Below the pieces are notes generated by a model that saw only the letters and a list, made by a program, of their open reading frames with translations, searched no databases and had not been told where the DNA came from. Of a stretch of DNA of 64,000 bases, positions 25,544-33,528 are shown in pieces. The translations under genes and the position numbers were made by a program. The DNA is from Fictibacillus phosphorivorans (GTDB taxonomy: Bacteria > Bacillota > Bacilli > Bacillales > Fictibacillaceae): contig NZ_JAMBOR010000006.1 of the NCBI RefSeq assembly GCF_023715845.1, positions 1-64,000 on the forward strand, in the 5' to 3' direction. Numbering within the stretch: the first letter of the stretch is position 1; every line of letters begins with the position of its first letter.

Positions 25544-26080
25544 CTATGTAAGAACCAGGTCACGATTTCTTACTTGTTCTCGTCTTCTTTCTCTTTCATT
25601 GGTTCGATTGATCAGAACACTTCTGTATTGAGCGGCTCGATGGAGTTTTCCTAATAAGGAAGCGCGGGTGTTAGCGATGGACAGATCCATGCCGTTGAAA
25701 AAAATAACACTGGAACGTTTATGACCAGTTCTATCAATTCTTCGGATGTGAGGTTGTGCTAGCCAGATGCAGGTATCGTTTCGTGGTGATTGGATCGGGA
25801 AAAAATAGAGGTCAAGTTTTGAATCGATCATGATCGGAGCGAAGCACATCTTTCCCATATTGATGCGTGCTGCTTCCTTTTTTCCATCGTAAGAGCCCCC
25901 ATAGTACAGGCAGTTATCTTTGATGAGACGTAAAGGTTTCTTTTCAACCAGGATGACCGCTTCACGTTCATATACTTCAGAACATACAGCTCCTCTCTCA
26001 TTGATGAATGGAACGATAGCCATCGTATCTTCATTAATCTCGTAATCCTTTACTTTTTGATGCGTTAATGTGAAGTTCAT
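25544..26080 (-). CDS. comK: Competence transcription factor ComK
   Basis: A 178-residue homologue of ComK, the master activator of DNA-uptake genes in Bacillus, which binds paired AT-boxes in the minor groove. Matching blocks are KDYEINEDTMAIVPFI near the start, the signature KPLRLIKDNCLYYGGSYDGKKEA, and APIMIDSKLDLYFFPIQSP with the family's CIWLAQPHI. The C-terminal third (RASLLGKLHRAAQYRSVL onwards) is shorter and more arginine-rich than in B. subtilis (192 residues), the part contacted by MecA/ClpC there. A strong GGAGGAA site precedes ATG 26080. Confidence 0.85.
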   Translation of the reverse strand: MNFTLTHQKVKDYEINEDTMAIVPFINERGAVCSEVYEREAVILVEKKPLRLIKDNCLYYGGSYDGKKEAARINMGKMCFAPIMIDSKLDLYFFPIQSPRNDTCIWLAQPHIRRIDRTGHKRSSVIFFNGMDLSIANTRASLLGKLHRAAQYRSVLINRTNERERRREQVRNRDLVLT

Positions 26081-26410
26081 TCATTTCCTCCTAAATTTCA
26101 GTTTTATTCAATCAACTTAACTAATAACTACCCCATTATTCCTCCTGTTTAGATTTTATAGTACAAATTACCCCTGTAGGATGTACTATTTAGTAAGATA
26201 TTACCATTCAACTTTTCACAAGTCTACACTTTTCGTCAAAATTTTTAAAATATTTAGAAATTTGTTAACCGACAGGGAAAATAAGATTACCTAATAGGCC
26301 ATTTATGAGGTCCTTTGTGTTCTCTTACGACGATGAGTTTAAAAAAAGGATCTTTTATGAAATGATGGCTGACCAGAGTCAGCCTTCTTTAATCAATAGT
26401 CTTAATGAAG
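26081..26410. promoter_or_regulatory. AT-rich comK upstream region
   Basis: About 330 bases of very AT-rich DNA between comK and repeat copy C. It contains AAAATTTTTAAAATATTT-type tracts near 26238-26255, as expected for a ComK-bound promoter, but no exact AAAA-N5-TTTT pair was found. No gene is visible. Confidence 0.4.
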
Positions 26411-26570
26411 TTTACGGTACGTGTTTTTTTATTTTGTTACACGTTCGCGCAAGATGACCCACTTTTCGCTCAAAATCCTCGAGTTACGCGCAGAATCGTC
26501 GAGCTACGCTCAAAATTCCTTATCTTCGCTCAGAATGAGTGCTTTTTCGCTCAAACTGGATGAGCCGAGT
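26411..26570. repeat. Periodic CGCTC element, copy C
   Basis: Opens TTTACGGTACGTG, T run, TTGTTACACGTT. Boxes stand at 26446, 26467, 26487, 26507, 26527 and 26548 (spacing 21, 20, 20, 20, 21); two of the six are CGCGC instead of CGCTC. It is followed by the same extension as copy B (26571-26693). Confidence 0.8.
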
Positions 26571-26691
26571 CTTACTTAGCACTAACAACTGCTTGATAGG
26601 AGGTCATTTTAGTTTGAATTCTTGCAATGTTTAAGATCTTAGCTAGTTTTGATTCATCAAAACGTCCCCTTTTTTCTCGTATTTCATATAA

Positions 26692-26737
26692 AAAAGGGCT
26701 TGAACTCAAAAGTTAGTACACTTTTGAGCCAGCCCCT
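26692..26737 (-). terminator. Terminator of the BCCT gene
   Basis: AAAGGGCTTGAACTCAAAAG and CTTTTGAGCCAGCCCCT arms, 5 bases 3' of the gene. Confidence 0.7.
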
Positions 26738-26741
26738 CCAT

Positions 26742-28250
26742 TCATACTTTCCTTTTCTTTTTCTTCCCCTTTACCTCTTCTCTAAACGACTTAAGTAAAG
26801 ATGCCGTCATGAGCAGAAGGACAAAGGATAATGGGAACGCGCTGACGATAATGGCTGTCTGCATCGCGTTCAATCCTCCTGAGAGCATTAAGACGATCGC
26901 TGAAGCAGAAAGGATAAGTCCCCAGATGATTTTTACAACGTTAGGCGGGTTCAAGCTCCCGTTTGTCGTCTGCATACCCAAGACGAACGTTGCCGAGTCT
27001 GCCGATGTAATAAAGAACGTCGAAATCAGGAACAATGTCAAAACGATCAATACCATCGCGAACGGCAGCTGCTGATACACAAAGAAAAGCGCCGTTTCTA
27101 GCGATTGTTCAGATACCTTTAATTTCTCGAATATCTCTAAATAGATTCCTGTTCCACCGAACACGGCAAACCAGATCACACATACGAGTGTAGGAATAAC
27201 CAACACCGCAATGACGAACTCCCTTACTGTCCTACCTTTAGAAACACGTGCGATGAACGTTCCGACAAACGGCGCCCATGCGATCCACCAAGCCCAATAG
27301 AAAATCGTCCAGTCCTGCACCCATGTTGCATTTTCTTTATTAAACGGTGCGAGACGAAGTCCTAAGCTCGGTAAATACTGAATATAGCCACCAAACGTCG
27401 TCACCATCAAATCAAGTAAAAAAACGGTCGGACCAAGGAACAGAAACAAAAAGAATATGACTACTGCCAATATCAGATTTGCATTACTCAAATACTTGAT
27501 CCCTTTTTTGACACCTGTTGCTGCAGAAACAAGATAGAGCAAGGTCACGATACCTATAATCAGTAGCTGGACCGTAAAGTTATTCGGAATGCCAAATACA
27601 TAGTTCATTCCTACATTAATCTGTGCGGCACCAAGGCCCAATGAGGCAGCCACTCCAAAGATCGTTGCAAACACTGCAACAATATCAATGACAGTACCAA
27701 TTGGTCCCTTCACTTTTTCACCAATTAGCGGATAGAGCGTAACACTCATCAATCCAGGAAGACCTTTCCGAAACTTATAATACGCCAAGACCAAAGCGAT
27801 CGTCGCGTATATCGCCCAGGCATGGAACCCCCAGTGTAGATAGGTATAGCGAAGCGCTATATTCGCAGCCTGCGTGGTCCCTCCTTCTCCAACTGGCGGT
27901 GTAGAGAAATGGGAGATCGGCTCTGATACACCGAAGAACAGGAGACCGATCCCCATCCCAGCACTGAATAGCATGGCAAACCACGTCGGCCGGCTGAACT
28001 CCGGCTTGTCCTCGTCCTTACCTAACTTAATTTTCCCGTATTTACTAAACACTAAGAACAGTGCGAATATAAGGAAGAACGTTGCAATCAACTGATAATA
28101 CCAGCCAAAATTATTTAAGAAAAACCCTTTCCAGACCGTCATCACACTCTCTAAATATTTCGGTGAGATCACACCCCACGCTACAAAGATGATGGAGATG
28201 ACGAGTGAAAACCAAAACACTTTCGTAACCTGATTCACATTCAACCACAC
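26742..28250 (-). CDS. BCCT-family betaine/compatible-solute transporter, OpuD-like
   Basis: A protein of about 500 residues with twelve membrane helices that imports glycine betaine, choline or a related compatible solute with Na+. The family tryptophan box is clear: DWTIFYWAWWIAWAPFVGTF followed by IARVSKGRTVREF; the glycine-rich helix 3 (MLFSAGMGIGLLFFGVSEP) carries the G-x-G-x-G of the BCCT transporters. The first codon is unclear: GTG 28250 lies too close to the AAGGAA site, while TTG 28244 is better spaced. A lysine-rich C-terminus may act in osmosensing, as in BetP. Confidence 0.88.
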   Translation of the reverse strand: MWLNVNQVTKVFWFSLVISIIFVAWGVISPKYLESVMTVWKGFFLNNFGWYYQLIATFFLIFALFLVFSKYGKIKLGKDEDKPEFSRPTWFAMLFSAGMGIGLLFFGVSEPISHFSTPPVGEGGTTQAANIALRYTYLHWGFHAWAIYATIALVLAYYKFRKGLPGLMSVTLYPLIGEKVKGPIGTVIDIVAVFATIFGVAASLGLGAAQINVGMNYVFGIPNNFTVQLLIIGIVTLLYLVSAATGVKKGIKYLSNANLILAVVIFFLFLFLGPTVFLLDLMVTTFGGYIQYLPSLGLRLAPFNKENATWVQDWTIFYWAWWIAWAPFVGTFIARVSKGRTVREFVIAVLVIPTLVCVIWFAVFGGTGIYLEIFEKLKVSEQSLETALFFVYQQLPFAMVLIVLTLFLISTFFITSADSATFVLGMQTTNGSLNPPNVVKIIWGLILSASAIVLMLSGGLNAMQTAIIVSAFPLSFVLLLMTASLLKSFREEVKGKKKKRKV

Positions 28251-28439
28251 TTTCCTTCTAGAATTTACCTCTTATTCATTATGTACAAAAACAAAGGTAT
28301 TCATAAAAAAGCAGTTTATCATACTTTCTGCGGTTTATAGAAATGATTACACAATAAAAAAGCTGCTCCAATCTAATCTGACACTGCTTACTTCTTTCCA
28401 TTACTCTTTCTTCTATAAAAGGAAATTGATTCCTTTATA

Positions 28440-28498
28440 TTGACACATAACCAAAAGGTGTTATATTCTAAACACGAAACCAAATGGTTATATTTTAA
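28440..28498 (+). promoter_or_regulatory. Promoter with two overlapping ArsR-type operators
   Basis: TTGACA (28440-28445) and TATATT (28462-28467) with a 16-base spacer. The near-repeats AACCAAAAGGTGTTATATT (in the spacer and -10) and AACCAAATGGTTATATT (about 30 bases later) each contain ACCA-AA-GGT/TGGT dyads. The downstream ArsR protein probably binds them and represses its own operon. Confidence 0.6.
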
Positions 28499-28512
28499 GA
28501 GGAGTTGAACAT

Positions 28513-28929
28513 ATGTCATCATTACCAGATATTAAACAAACCGCTCTATTTAACGCACCGATTCAAAAGGTATGGAGTTCTGTTTCTACTGCAGAAGGCA
28601 TATCATCTTGGTTCATGCCGAACGATTTTAAAGCAGAAGAAGGACATGAATTTCATATCCAGTCCCCTTTTGGCCCATCACCATGCAAAGTATTGGTGAT
28701 CGACGAACCTCACAAGATTTCCTTTAGCTGGGATACAGATGGCTGGGTGGTTACCTTCTTATTAAAAGAGCAAGGGGATAAGACAGAGTTCACACTTATT
28801 CATAGCGGATGGAAAGAGGAAGATGAGATCGTTGGCAAAGCAGGAGAAAAAAGCTCTGTTATCCGTGACCGCATGAACGGCGGCTGGGTAGGTATTGTTC
28901 AAGACCTGAAAAAGGTGGTTGAGGGTTAA
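28513..28929 (+). CDS. SRPBCC/AHSA1-domain protein
   Basis: A 138-residue START-like (AHSA1) protein with a hydrophobic ligand cavity. It begins [20 protein letters not shown] with [14 protein letters not shown], then [17 protein letters not shown] and a C-terminal helix [17 protein letters not shown]. Its gene is followed without gap by an ArsR-type regulator (stop 28929, start 28930), a common Bacillota pairing where the two respond to the same small molecule. The ligand is unknown. Confidence 0.85.
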   Translation: MSSLPDIKQTALFNAPIQKVWSSVSTAEGISSWFMPNDFKAEEGHEFHIQSPFGPSPCKVLVIDEPHKISFSWDTDGWVVTFLLKEQGDKTEFTLIHSGWKEEDEIVGKAGEKSSVIRDRMNGGWVGIVQDLKKVVEG

Positions 28930-29253
28930 GTGGCAGCACCAGCTGAAAAACATGATGTTTTTAAAGCAATCGCTGACCCGACAAGACGGGAAGTCCTCCG
29001 CCTGCTCTCAGAAAGTGAACGTCCAATCTCCGAGATCGCCGATCATTTTGACATGAGCCGGACGGCGGTAACCAAGCACCTGAACATCCTAAAAGAGGCT
29101 GAATTGATCTCGGGACGCAAAGAAGGCCGCGAAAAGATCTATCAACTGCATCCGGAACCATTAACCGAAGTGAAGCAGTGGCTCTCCTATTACGAAAGGT
29201 TCTGGGAGAACAAACTGTCTATGCTGAAGCATTTAGTTGAGGACGAAAAATAA
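28930..29253 (+). CDS. ArsR-family transcriptional regulator
   Basis: A 107-residue winged-helix repressor: HDVFKAIADPTRREVLRLLSE at the N-end, recognition helix in FDMSRTAVTKHLNILKEAEL, wing in GRKEGREKIYQL. No cysteine pair for metal sensing is present, so it belongs to the non-metal group usually coupled to an SRPBCC protein. The start is GTG, directly after the previous stop. It likely autoregulates through the dyads at 28440-28498. Confidence 0.88.
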   Translation: MAAPAEKHDVFKAIADPTRREVLRLLSESERPISEIADHFDMSRTAVTKHLNILKEAELISGRKEGREKIYQLHPEPLTEVKQWLSYYERFWENKLSMLKHLVEDEK

Positions 29254-29376
29254 AGTGAAAGAGACGAATGAGAATGCAGGTATTTGCGTTTTTAATTCAG
29301 TCTCTTTTTTAGTATAAAAGTAAATAATAGCCCCATACTAACTTTTGTTACGGTTTTCTATAAAAGGAGAAAGCAT

Positions 29377-29916
29377 ATGAATTTTAAACAAAACATAAGG
29401 AGTGTAGTTATGGGAATCTTAAGTGGCAATCCAAAAGATGAGCCAATGCATTACGGCGAAATATATGGAGCTTGGACTCACTTGTTAACCAATCAAGGAA
29501 TGATCGCGGGCTACCAAGTGTTTGCGAACCATACAGGCGACAGCGATCTGAAAAAGCTGGTTGAAGAAGCGATTGAAGGGCTTAAAAATGAGAACAAGCA
29601 AATTGAAGAATTACTGAAGGCGAATGGCGTCGGATTACCACCTGCACCCCCAGAGCGACCGGTAGCAAAACTAGAAGATATTCCTCCAGGAGCAAGGTTC
29701 CTTGATCCTGAAATCAGTGCTTCTGTTTCAAAAGATGTGGCAGCAGGACTCGTGGCTTGCAGCACCATGATTGGTCAAAGCATTCGTGAAGATATTGGAG
29801 TTATGTACGGACAATTTCATATGGCAAAAGCACAATTTGGTGCAAAGATGCTGAAATTAAACAAAGAAAAAGGATGGTTAGTTCCTCCTCCTTTACAAGT
29901 TAAAGCAAGTGAATAG
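29377..29916 (+). CDS. DUF3231 protein
   Basis: A 179-residue, mostly helical protein of the DUF3231 family (Bacillota only, ferritin-like fold predicted, many linked to sporulation or coat). It shows HYGEIYGAWTHLLTNQGMIA at the start, then GVGLPPAPPERPVAKLEDIPPGARF and a helical region MYGQFHMAKAQFGAKMLKL. Single-domain form; longer family members have two copies. GGAG lies before ATG 29377 and a hairpin terminator follows. Function unknown. Confidence 0.8.
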   Translation: MNFKQNIRSVVMGILSGNPKDEPMHYGEIYGAWTHLLTNQGMIAGYQVFANHTGDSDLKKLVEEAIEGLKNENKQIEELLKANGVGLPPAPPERPVAKLEDIPPGARFLDPEISASVSKDVAAGLVACSTMIGQSIREDIGVMYGQFHMAKAQFGAKMLKLNKEKGWLVPPPLQVKASE

Positions 29917-29918
29917 GT

Positions 29919-29952
29919 AAAAAAAGAGCAGAGATTTCTTTGCTCTTTTTTT
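29919..29952 (+). terminator. Terminator of the DUF3231 gene
   Basis: AAAAAGAGCA and TGCTCTTTTTTT arms around GAGATTTCTT. Confidence 0.8.
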
Positions 29953-29974
29953 ATGCTTATAAATCACACTTCGT

Positions 29975-30211
29975 TTAAGGCATTGAACGGGTTATATAGT
30001 AGATCGCAGCAGTTAGTGCTACTATATTAGATATCTTTATTAACCTTTTAATAAAAAGTTTACTAATCTGATTATGAATAAGAACACCGAACAGGATTAG
30101 AAACAACCAAAAAGTTAGCCCGCCGAATGAAAACAGGTATTCGGAATTCGCAAGCCAAAGAACCACGATTATTACATAAACTAAAAGAAGTACTCTACCA
30201 ATTATGCTCAT
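29975..30211 (-). CDS. Small three-helix membrane protein
   Basis: A 78-residue protein that is nearly all membrane: hydrophobic segments at about 4-20, 28-45 and 60-75, separated by an FIKRLIKIS basic loop. AAGGAGCG before ATG 30211 supports translation. No family is recognised. Confidence 0.6.
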   Translation of the reverse strand: MSIIGRVLLLVYVIIVVLWLANSEYLFSFGGLTFWLFLILFGVLIHNQISKLFIKRLIKISNIVALTAAIYYITRSMP

Positions 30212-30339
30212 CTTTGTTTCGCTCCTTTTCGATATTTACTATAACTGTAAATTTTCTATATTATATAGTAGGAACTGAATCAATAAGAAAATGATAGCCA
30301 TCTAATTTCAAATTAGATGGCTGTCTCCATTTATCACTT

Positions 30340-30834
30340 TTACTTTTGCACTGCTTGAATTTCCGGTTCTATCAAATCCGTTTCTGGCGGGATATACCCG
30401 AGGATACGGCCGATCTTTACAATTTGTCCTTTGTGATGGAATTCGTGGGTTGTGGTATGTGTGTAAAGCCAGAGAGCTGTGAACTCTGCGCGATTGCCGC
30501 TTCTAAATGTGACAAGCGTGGACTCATTCCAGTCTCCTTTAAATCGATTCAGAAATTCATGGACCAACGCATCATTCTCCATAAAAATTTCGCGCATCTC
30601 TAAAACGGTTCGAACGGATTCAGGTTTGATCTCGGCAAGCGGTTTTCCAAACGCACGATTCCCGAGCCAAATGCGGTAGCAATTCACGACATGAACATGC
30701 AGGTTACGGATCGAATCCCCGGCAAAACTATCAATCTCTTTTACATAATCCTCAGGTGTCATCGATTCACAATACCGAAATAACGTTTCCCTTGTTCGCT
30801 GGATCCAATCATACTGACTCACGAATACATCCAT
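30340..30834 (-). CDS. DinB-family metal-dependent hydrolase-like protein
   Basis: A 164-residue four-helix-bundle protein of the DinB/YfiT superfamily. The three metal-binding histidines are visible: one in IRNLHVHVVNCYRIWL and two in YTHTTTHEFHHKGQIVKIGRILG. Homologues act as thiol S-transferases or are of unknown role; in Bacillus they often cluster with stress genes. ATG 30834 follows AAGGAGAG and is preferred over the longer frame from 30882. Confidence 0.82.
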   Translation of the reverse strand: MDVFVSQYDWIQRTRETLFRYCESMTPEDYVKEIDSFAGDSIRNLHVHVVNCYRIWLGNRAFGKPLAEIKPESVRTVLEMREIFMENDALVHEFLNRFKGDWNESTLVTFRSGNRAEFTALWLYTHTTTHEFHHKGQIVKIGRILGYIPPETDLIEPEIQAVQK

Positions 30835-30943
30835 CTTCCCACTCTCCTTAAAGGAATTTTCACACATGTATAATTTTAACATAAAAAAAGCTTAAAGAGT
30901 CGTTACCCTTTAAGCTCGCTTTATGATCTTAGTGGTGTTCTCT

Positions 30944-31762
30944 TTATTCTTCCCCATTTGACTGTGCACGAGAGGTGACAGGCTTCGCCTCAACCCCCTG
31001 AATGAATTCAGTTGGCGGACAGCCCATATATTTATTGAATACGGCATGATATTGTTTGTAATCACTGAAGCCTACTTTTTCGGCGATTTCATACATCATG
31101 TATTGTTTCGATAGCAATAAGGGGATGGAGGCTTGGATTCTTTGTTGATTTAGGAAATGGTTGAACGTGCGATTCGTATCCTTTTTAAACACTCGGCTTA
31201 AATAACTGGAACTCACACACAATTCCTGCGCCAAATCCTCAAGATTGATCTTTTCCGCATATCGGGACTGAATACTTTCAATCACTTTGCGTGTATACGT
31301 ATTATAGGATCGCATCTCTTCTTTTTCCGGAAAAAGCAGCTTCATCGAAGACTTGTCCATTTTCTGCTGAAGGATTTCTTGCTTCTTTTTTTCTCTGATC
31401 TTTTGTACCAATTTATCCATCATTGTTTTTAAAATCTCTTCATCAATGGGTTTAAGCAAATAATCAAAGACCTGTAATTGGATGCATTTTTTCGTATACT
31501 CAAAATCACTGTAACTGGAAAGTACAACCGTTTCAAAATCATGAAAGCGGGAAGCCTCTTGGATCATGTCGGTACCATTTAAAATGGGCATCTTGATATC
31601 TGTAATCACAAGATCAGGCTTGAGCGCGATAATTTTCTCCAGTCCTTCTTGGCCATTGGCGGCTTCACCGATGATTTCCGTCTGCATGCCCTTCCAGTCG
31701 ATCGTATACATCATCCCTTTGCGGATCATTTGTTCATCCTCCACTATCAATGCCGTTATCAT
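30944..31762 (-). CDS. YesN-type response regulator, AraC output
   Basis: A 272-residue response regulator. The receiver domain (1-120) has acidic VEDEQM and the phospho-acceptor Asp in LVITDIKMPILNGTDM, with the conserved Lys in FDYLLKPIDEE. A C-terminal AraC HTH pair includes LSRVFKKDTNRTFNHFLNQQRI and YHAVFNKYMGCPPTEF. Its start overlaps the kinase stop by 29 bases. It should activate the transporter operon at 37.5 kb. Confidence 0.92.
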   Translation of the reverse strand: MITALIVEDEQMIRKGMMYTIDWKGMQTEIIGEAANGQEGLEKIIALKPDLVITDIKMPILNGTDMIQEASRFHDFETVVLSSYSDFEYTKKCIQLQVFDYLLKPIDEEILKTMMDKLVQKIREKKKQEILQQKMDKSSMKLLFPEKEEMRSYNTYTRKVIESIQSRYAEKINLEDLAQELCVSSSYLSRVFKKDTNRTFNHFLNQQRIQASIPLLLSKQYMMYEIAEKVGFSDYKQYHAVFNKYMGCPPTEFIQGVEAKPVTSRAQSNGEE

Positions 31763-33446
31763 CCGAACTTCCCTCCTTTATGATTGGCAATCGAACCACA
31801 ACAAGCGTTCCTACACCCTTTTCACTAAAGATTCGTAAGCCGTACCGCTTACCGTATAACAATCGGATTCTGCGATTCACATTGTAAATCCCGATATGAT
31901 TCGTATCATTTTCCTCAACGAGAAGCGAATCTTTCAATGCTTTTAATCGTTCCTTTTCGATCCCTTCCCCATGATCACGAATAATTAAGTACAACGCTTT
32001 TTTCGTGCTCCGTATCAGAATTTCAATCTTCAAGTTTGCTTTGGTTTGAAAACCGTATTTAATCGAATTCTCAACGAGTGGCTGAATAATCAGTTTAGGA
32101 AGAGGATACTCTTCGGTTCCGGGTTGAACATCAATCGTGTAATCTAATGCATCGCCGAAGCGGGTTTTCTGCAAAGTCAGGTAGTCTCGCAAGTAATTGA
32201 TATCAGCTTCAATCCGATTGAACTGCATATTATTGCTAATGCTATATCGGAGTAATTTGGAGAGGATCACAATTAACCGCTCCGCTTTTGCAGGATTGAT
32301 TTTCGTTATATATTTAATGTTCTCTAAGGTGTTAAATAAAAAATGCGGGTCAATTTGCATCTCTAACTGCTTCAGTTCGGCTTGAGAACTTCTTTTAACC
32401 GACTCGTTGTTCTCCTTTATTAAACAATCAATATCGTGAAGAAGCTGTTGGACATATACTCCGATGACCTGGAACTCATCTTCTTTATCAAATTTGACTT
32501 CCTGGTTAAAATGCCCCTGTTTGGCATTCGTGATCACTTCTAACAATTGGTCGATCGACCGCATTTTTTTCCTTGTCGATTGGTTGGCAAAAGCAATCGT
32601 TCCGATGGTAATGAGGAGAAAGACTCCAATCAGTGTAAACAACCCGATCTTATAAAGCTTCTTAAATAAACTAATATACAAAATCGAATGGACTTGAATC
32701 GTCTCGTCCATCATAGAGATCTTATTTAAAATATACCGGTTGCCATCTACGGCTCTCAATTTCCCGGCCTGTGTTAAGAGCATCTCATTCGAAGTTAAGA
32801 TACTGTTCTCATACTGATCGGTGATCACGATATCGGTATAATGCACATTGTTCATCTGCTGCCGGAACTTGTTCTCCAACAGGTTAAAAATGATATAACC
32901 CGTGACCTGACCATGCTTATCATAAATCGGGTTAGCAATATTATAGAAGACTCTGTCGTTCTTTAACGTTTGCCGGTTCGGATACATCAAGCTTTTCGCT
33001 TCATCACCCTTTTTCAACCGTTTGTTTAAGTACCATACCGCGTTCTTATGGTTATCATCAGGTTCCTCGGTCCAGTTGGTGGCAAGCACATTTCCCTCTG
33101 AATCTATAACTAAAAACAAGCTGTTTAGTTTTTGTTCATTTACTGCATTATACAACTTCCCGTACATCTCTTGGCGATACGAACTATTAAATTCTAATCG
33201 ATCCATATCCATCTCACTTGCTAGTTTTACGCTCTGGTTTGAGATTTGTGAGAATTTCAACTGCAGTTCATCGGCTACTTTTTTCCCTTCGTTATACGTG
33301 TTCTCTTCTAAAATTTGATAGCTGATCACGAAAAAGAGATTATAGAAGATGAACACGATGATGGCTACCGGAACGATTCCAAAGCCGATCAGTGACCGTT
33401 TTAACTCTTTACGATAGAGACTGGATACCTTCATCCTTTGTTCCAT
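31734..33446 (-). CDS. YesM-type sensor histidine kinase
   Basis: A 570-residue membrane sensor kinase: helix near 17-40, an extracellular domain of about 230 residues of Cache type, a second helix near 270-292, HAMP, then the His_kinase domain with the phosphorylated His in MQIDPHFLFNTLENI, and an ATPase domain (QPLVENSIKYGF, DHGEGI, HIGIYNVNRRIRLLYG). Such kinases read external ligands or the binding-protein complex of a neighbouring ABC importer, which fits its place downstream of one. It is followed by its regulator with overlapping reading frames. Confidence 0.92.
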   Translation of the reverse strand: MEQRMKVSSLYRKELKRSLIGFGIVPVAIIVFIFYNLFFVISYQILEENTYNEGKKVADELQLKFSQISNQSVKLASEMDMDRLEFNSSYRQEMYGKLYNAVNEQKLNSLFLVIDSEGNVLATNWTEEPDDNHKNAVWYLNKRLKKGDEAKSLMYPNRQTLKNDRVFYNIANPIYDKHGQVTGYIIFNLLENKFRQQMNNVHYTDIVITDQYENSILTSNEMLLTQAGKLRAVDGNRYILNKISMMDETIQVHSILYISLFKKLYKIGLFTLIGVFLLITIGTIAFANQSTRKKMRSIDQLLEVITNAKQGHFNQEVKFDKEDEFQVIGVYVQQLLHDIDCLIKENNESVKRSSQAELKQLEMQIDPHFLFNTLENIKYITKINPAKAERLIVILSKLLRYSISNNMQFNRIEADINYLRDYLTLQKTRFGDALDYTIDVQPGTEEYPLPKLIIQPLVENSIKYGFQTKANLKIEILIRSTKKALYLIIRDHGEGIEKERLKALKDSLLVEENDTNHIGIYNVNRRIRLLYGKRYGLRIFSEKGVGTLVVVRLPIIKEGSSDDNGIDSGG

Positions 33447-33487
33447 GTGCCTGCCCCTTTTACCAAGATGATAGATTCAATGTAGAA

Positions 33488-33528
33488 AAAGACAACTCAT
33501 TTCTATAGAGTTGCCTTTTTCTATCTTA
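33488..33528 (-). terminator. Attenuator between permease and kinase genes
   Basis: GGCAACTC and GAGTTGTC around TATAGAAAT, followed by a T run on the minus strand. It probably lowers kinase/regulator expression relative to the transporter. Confidence 0.65.
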
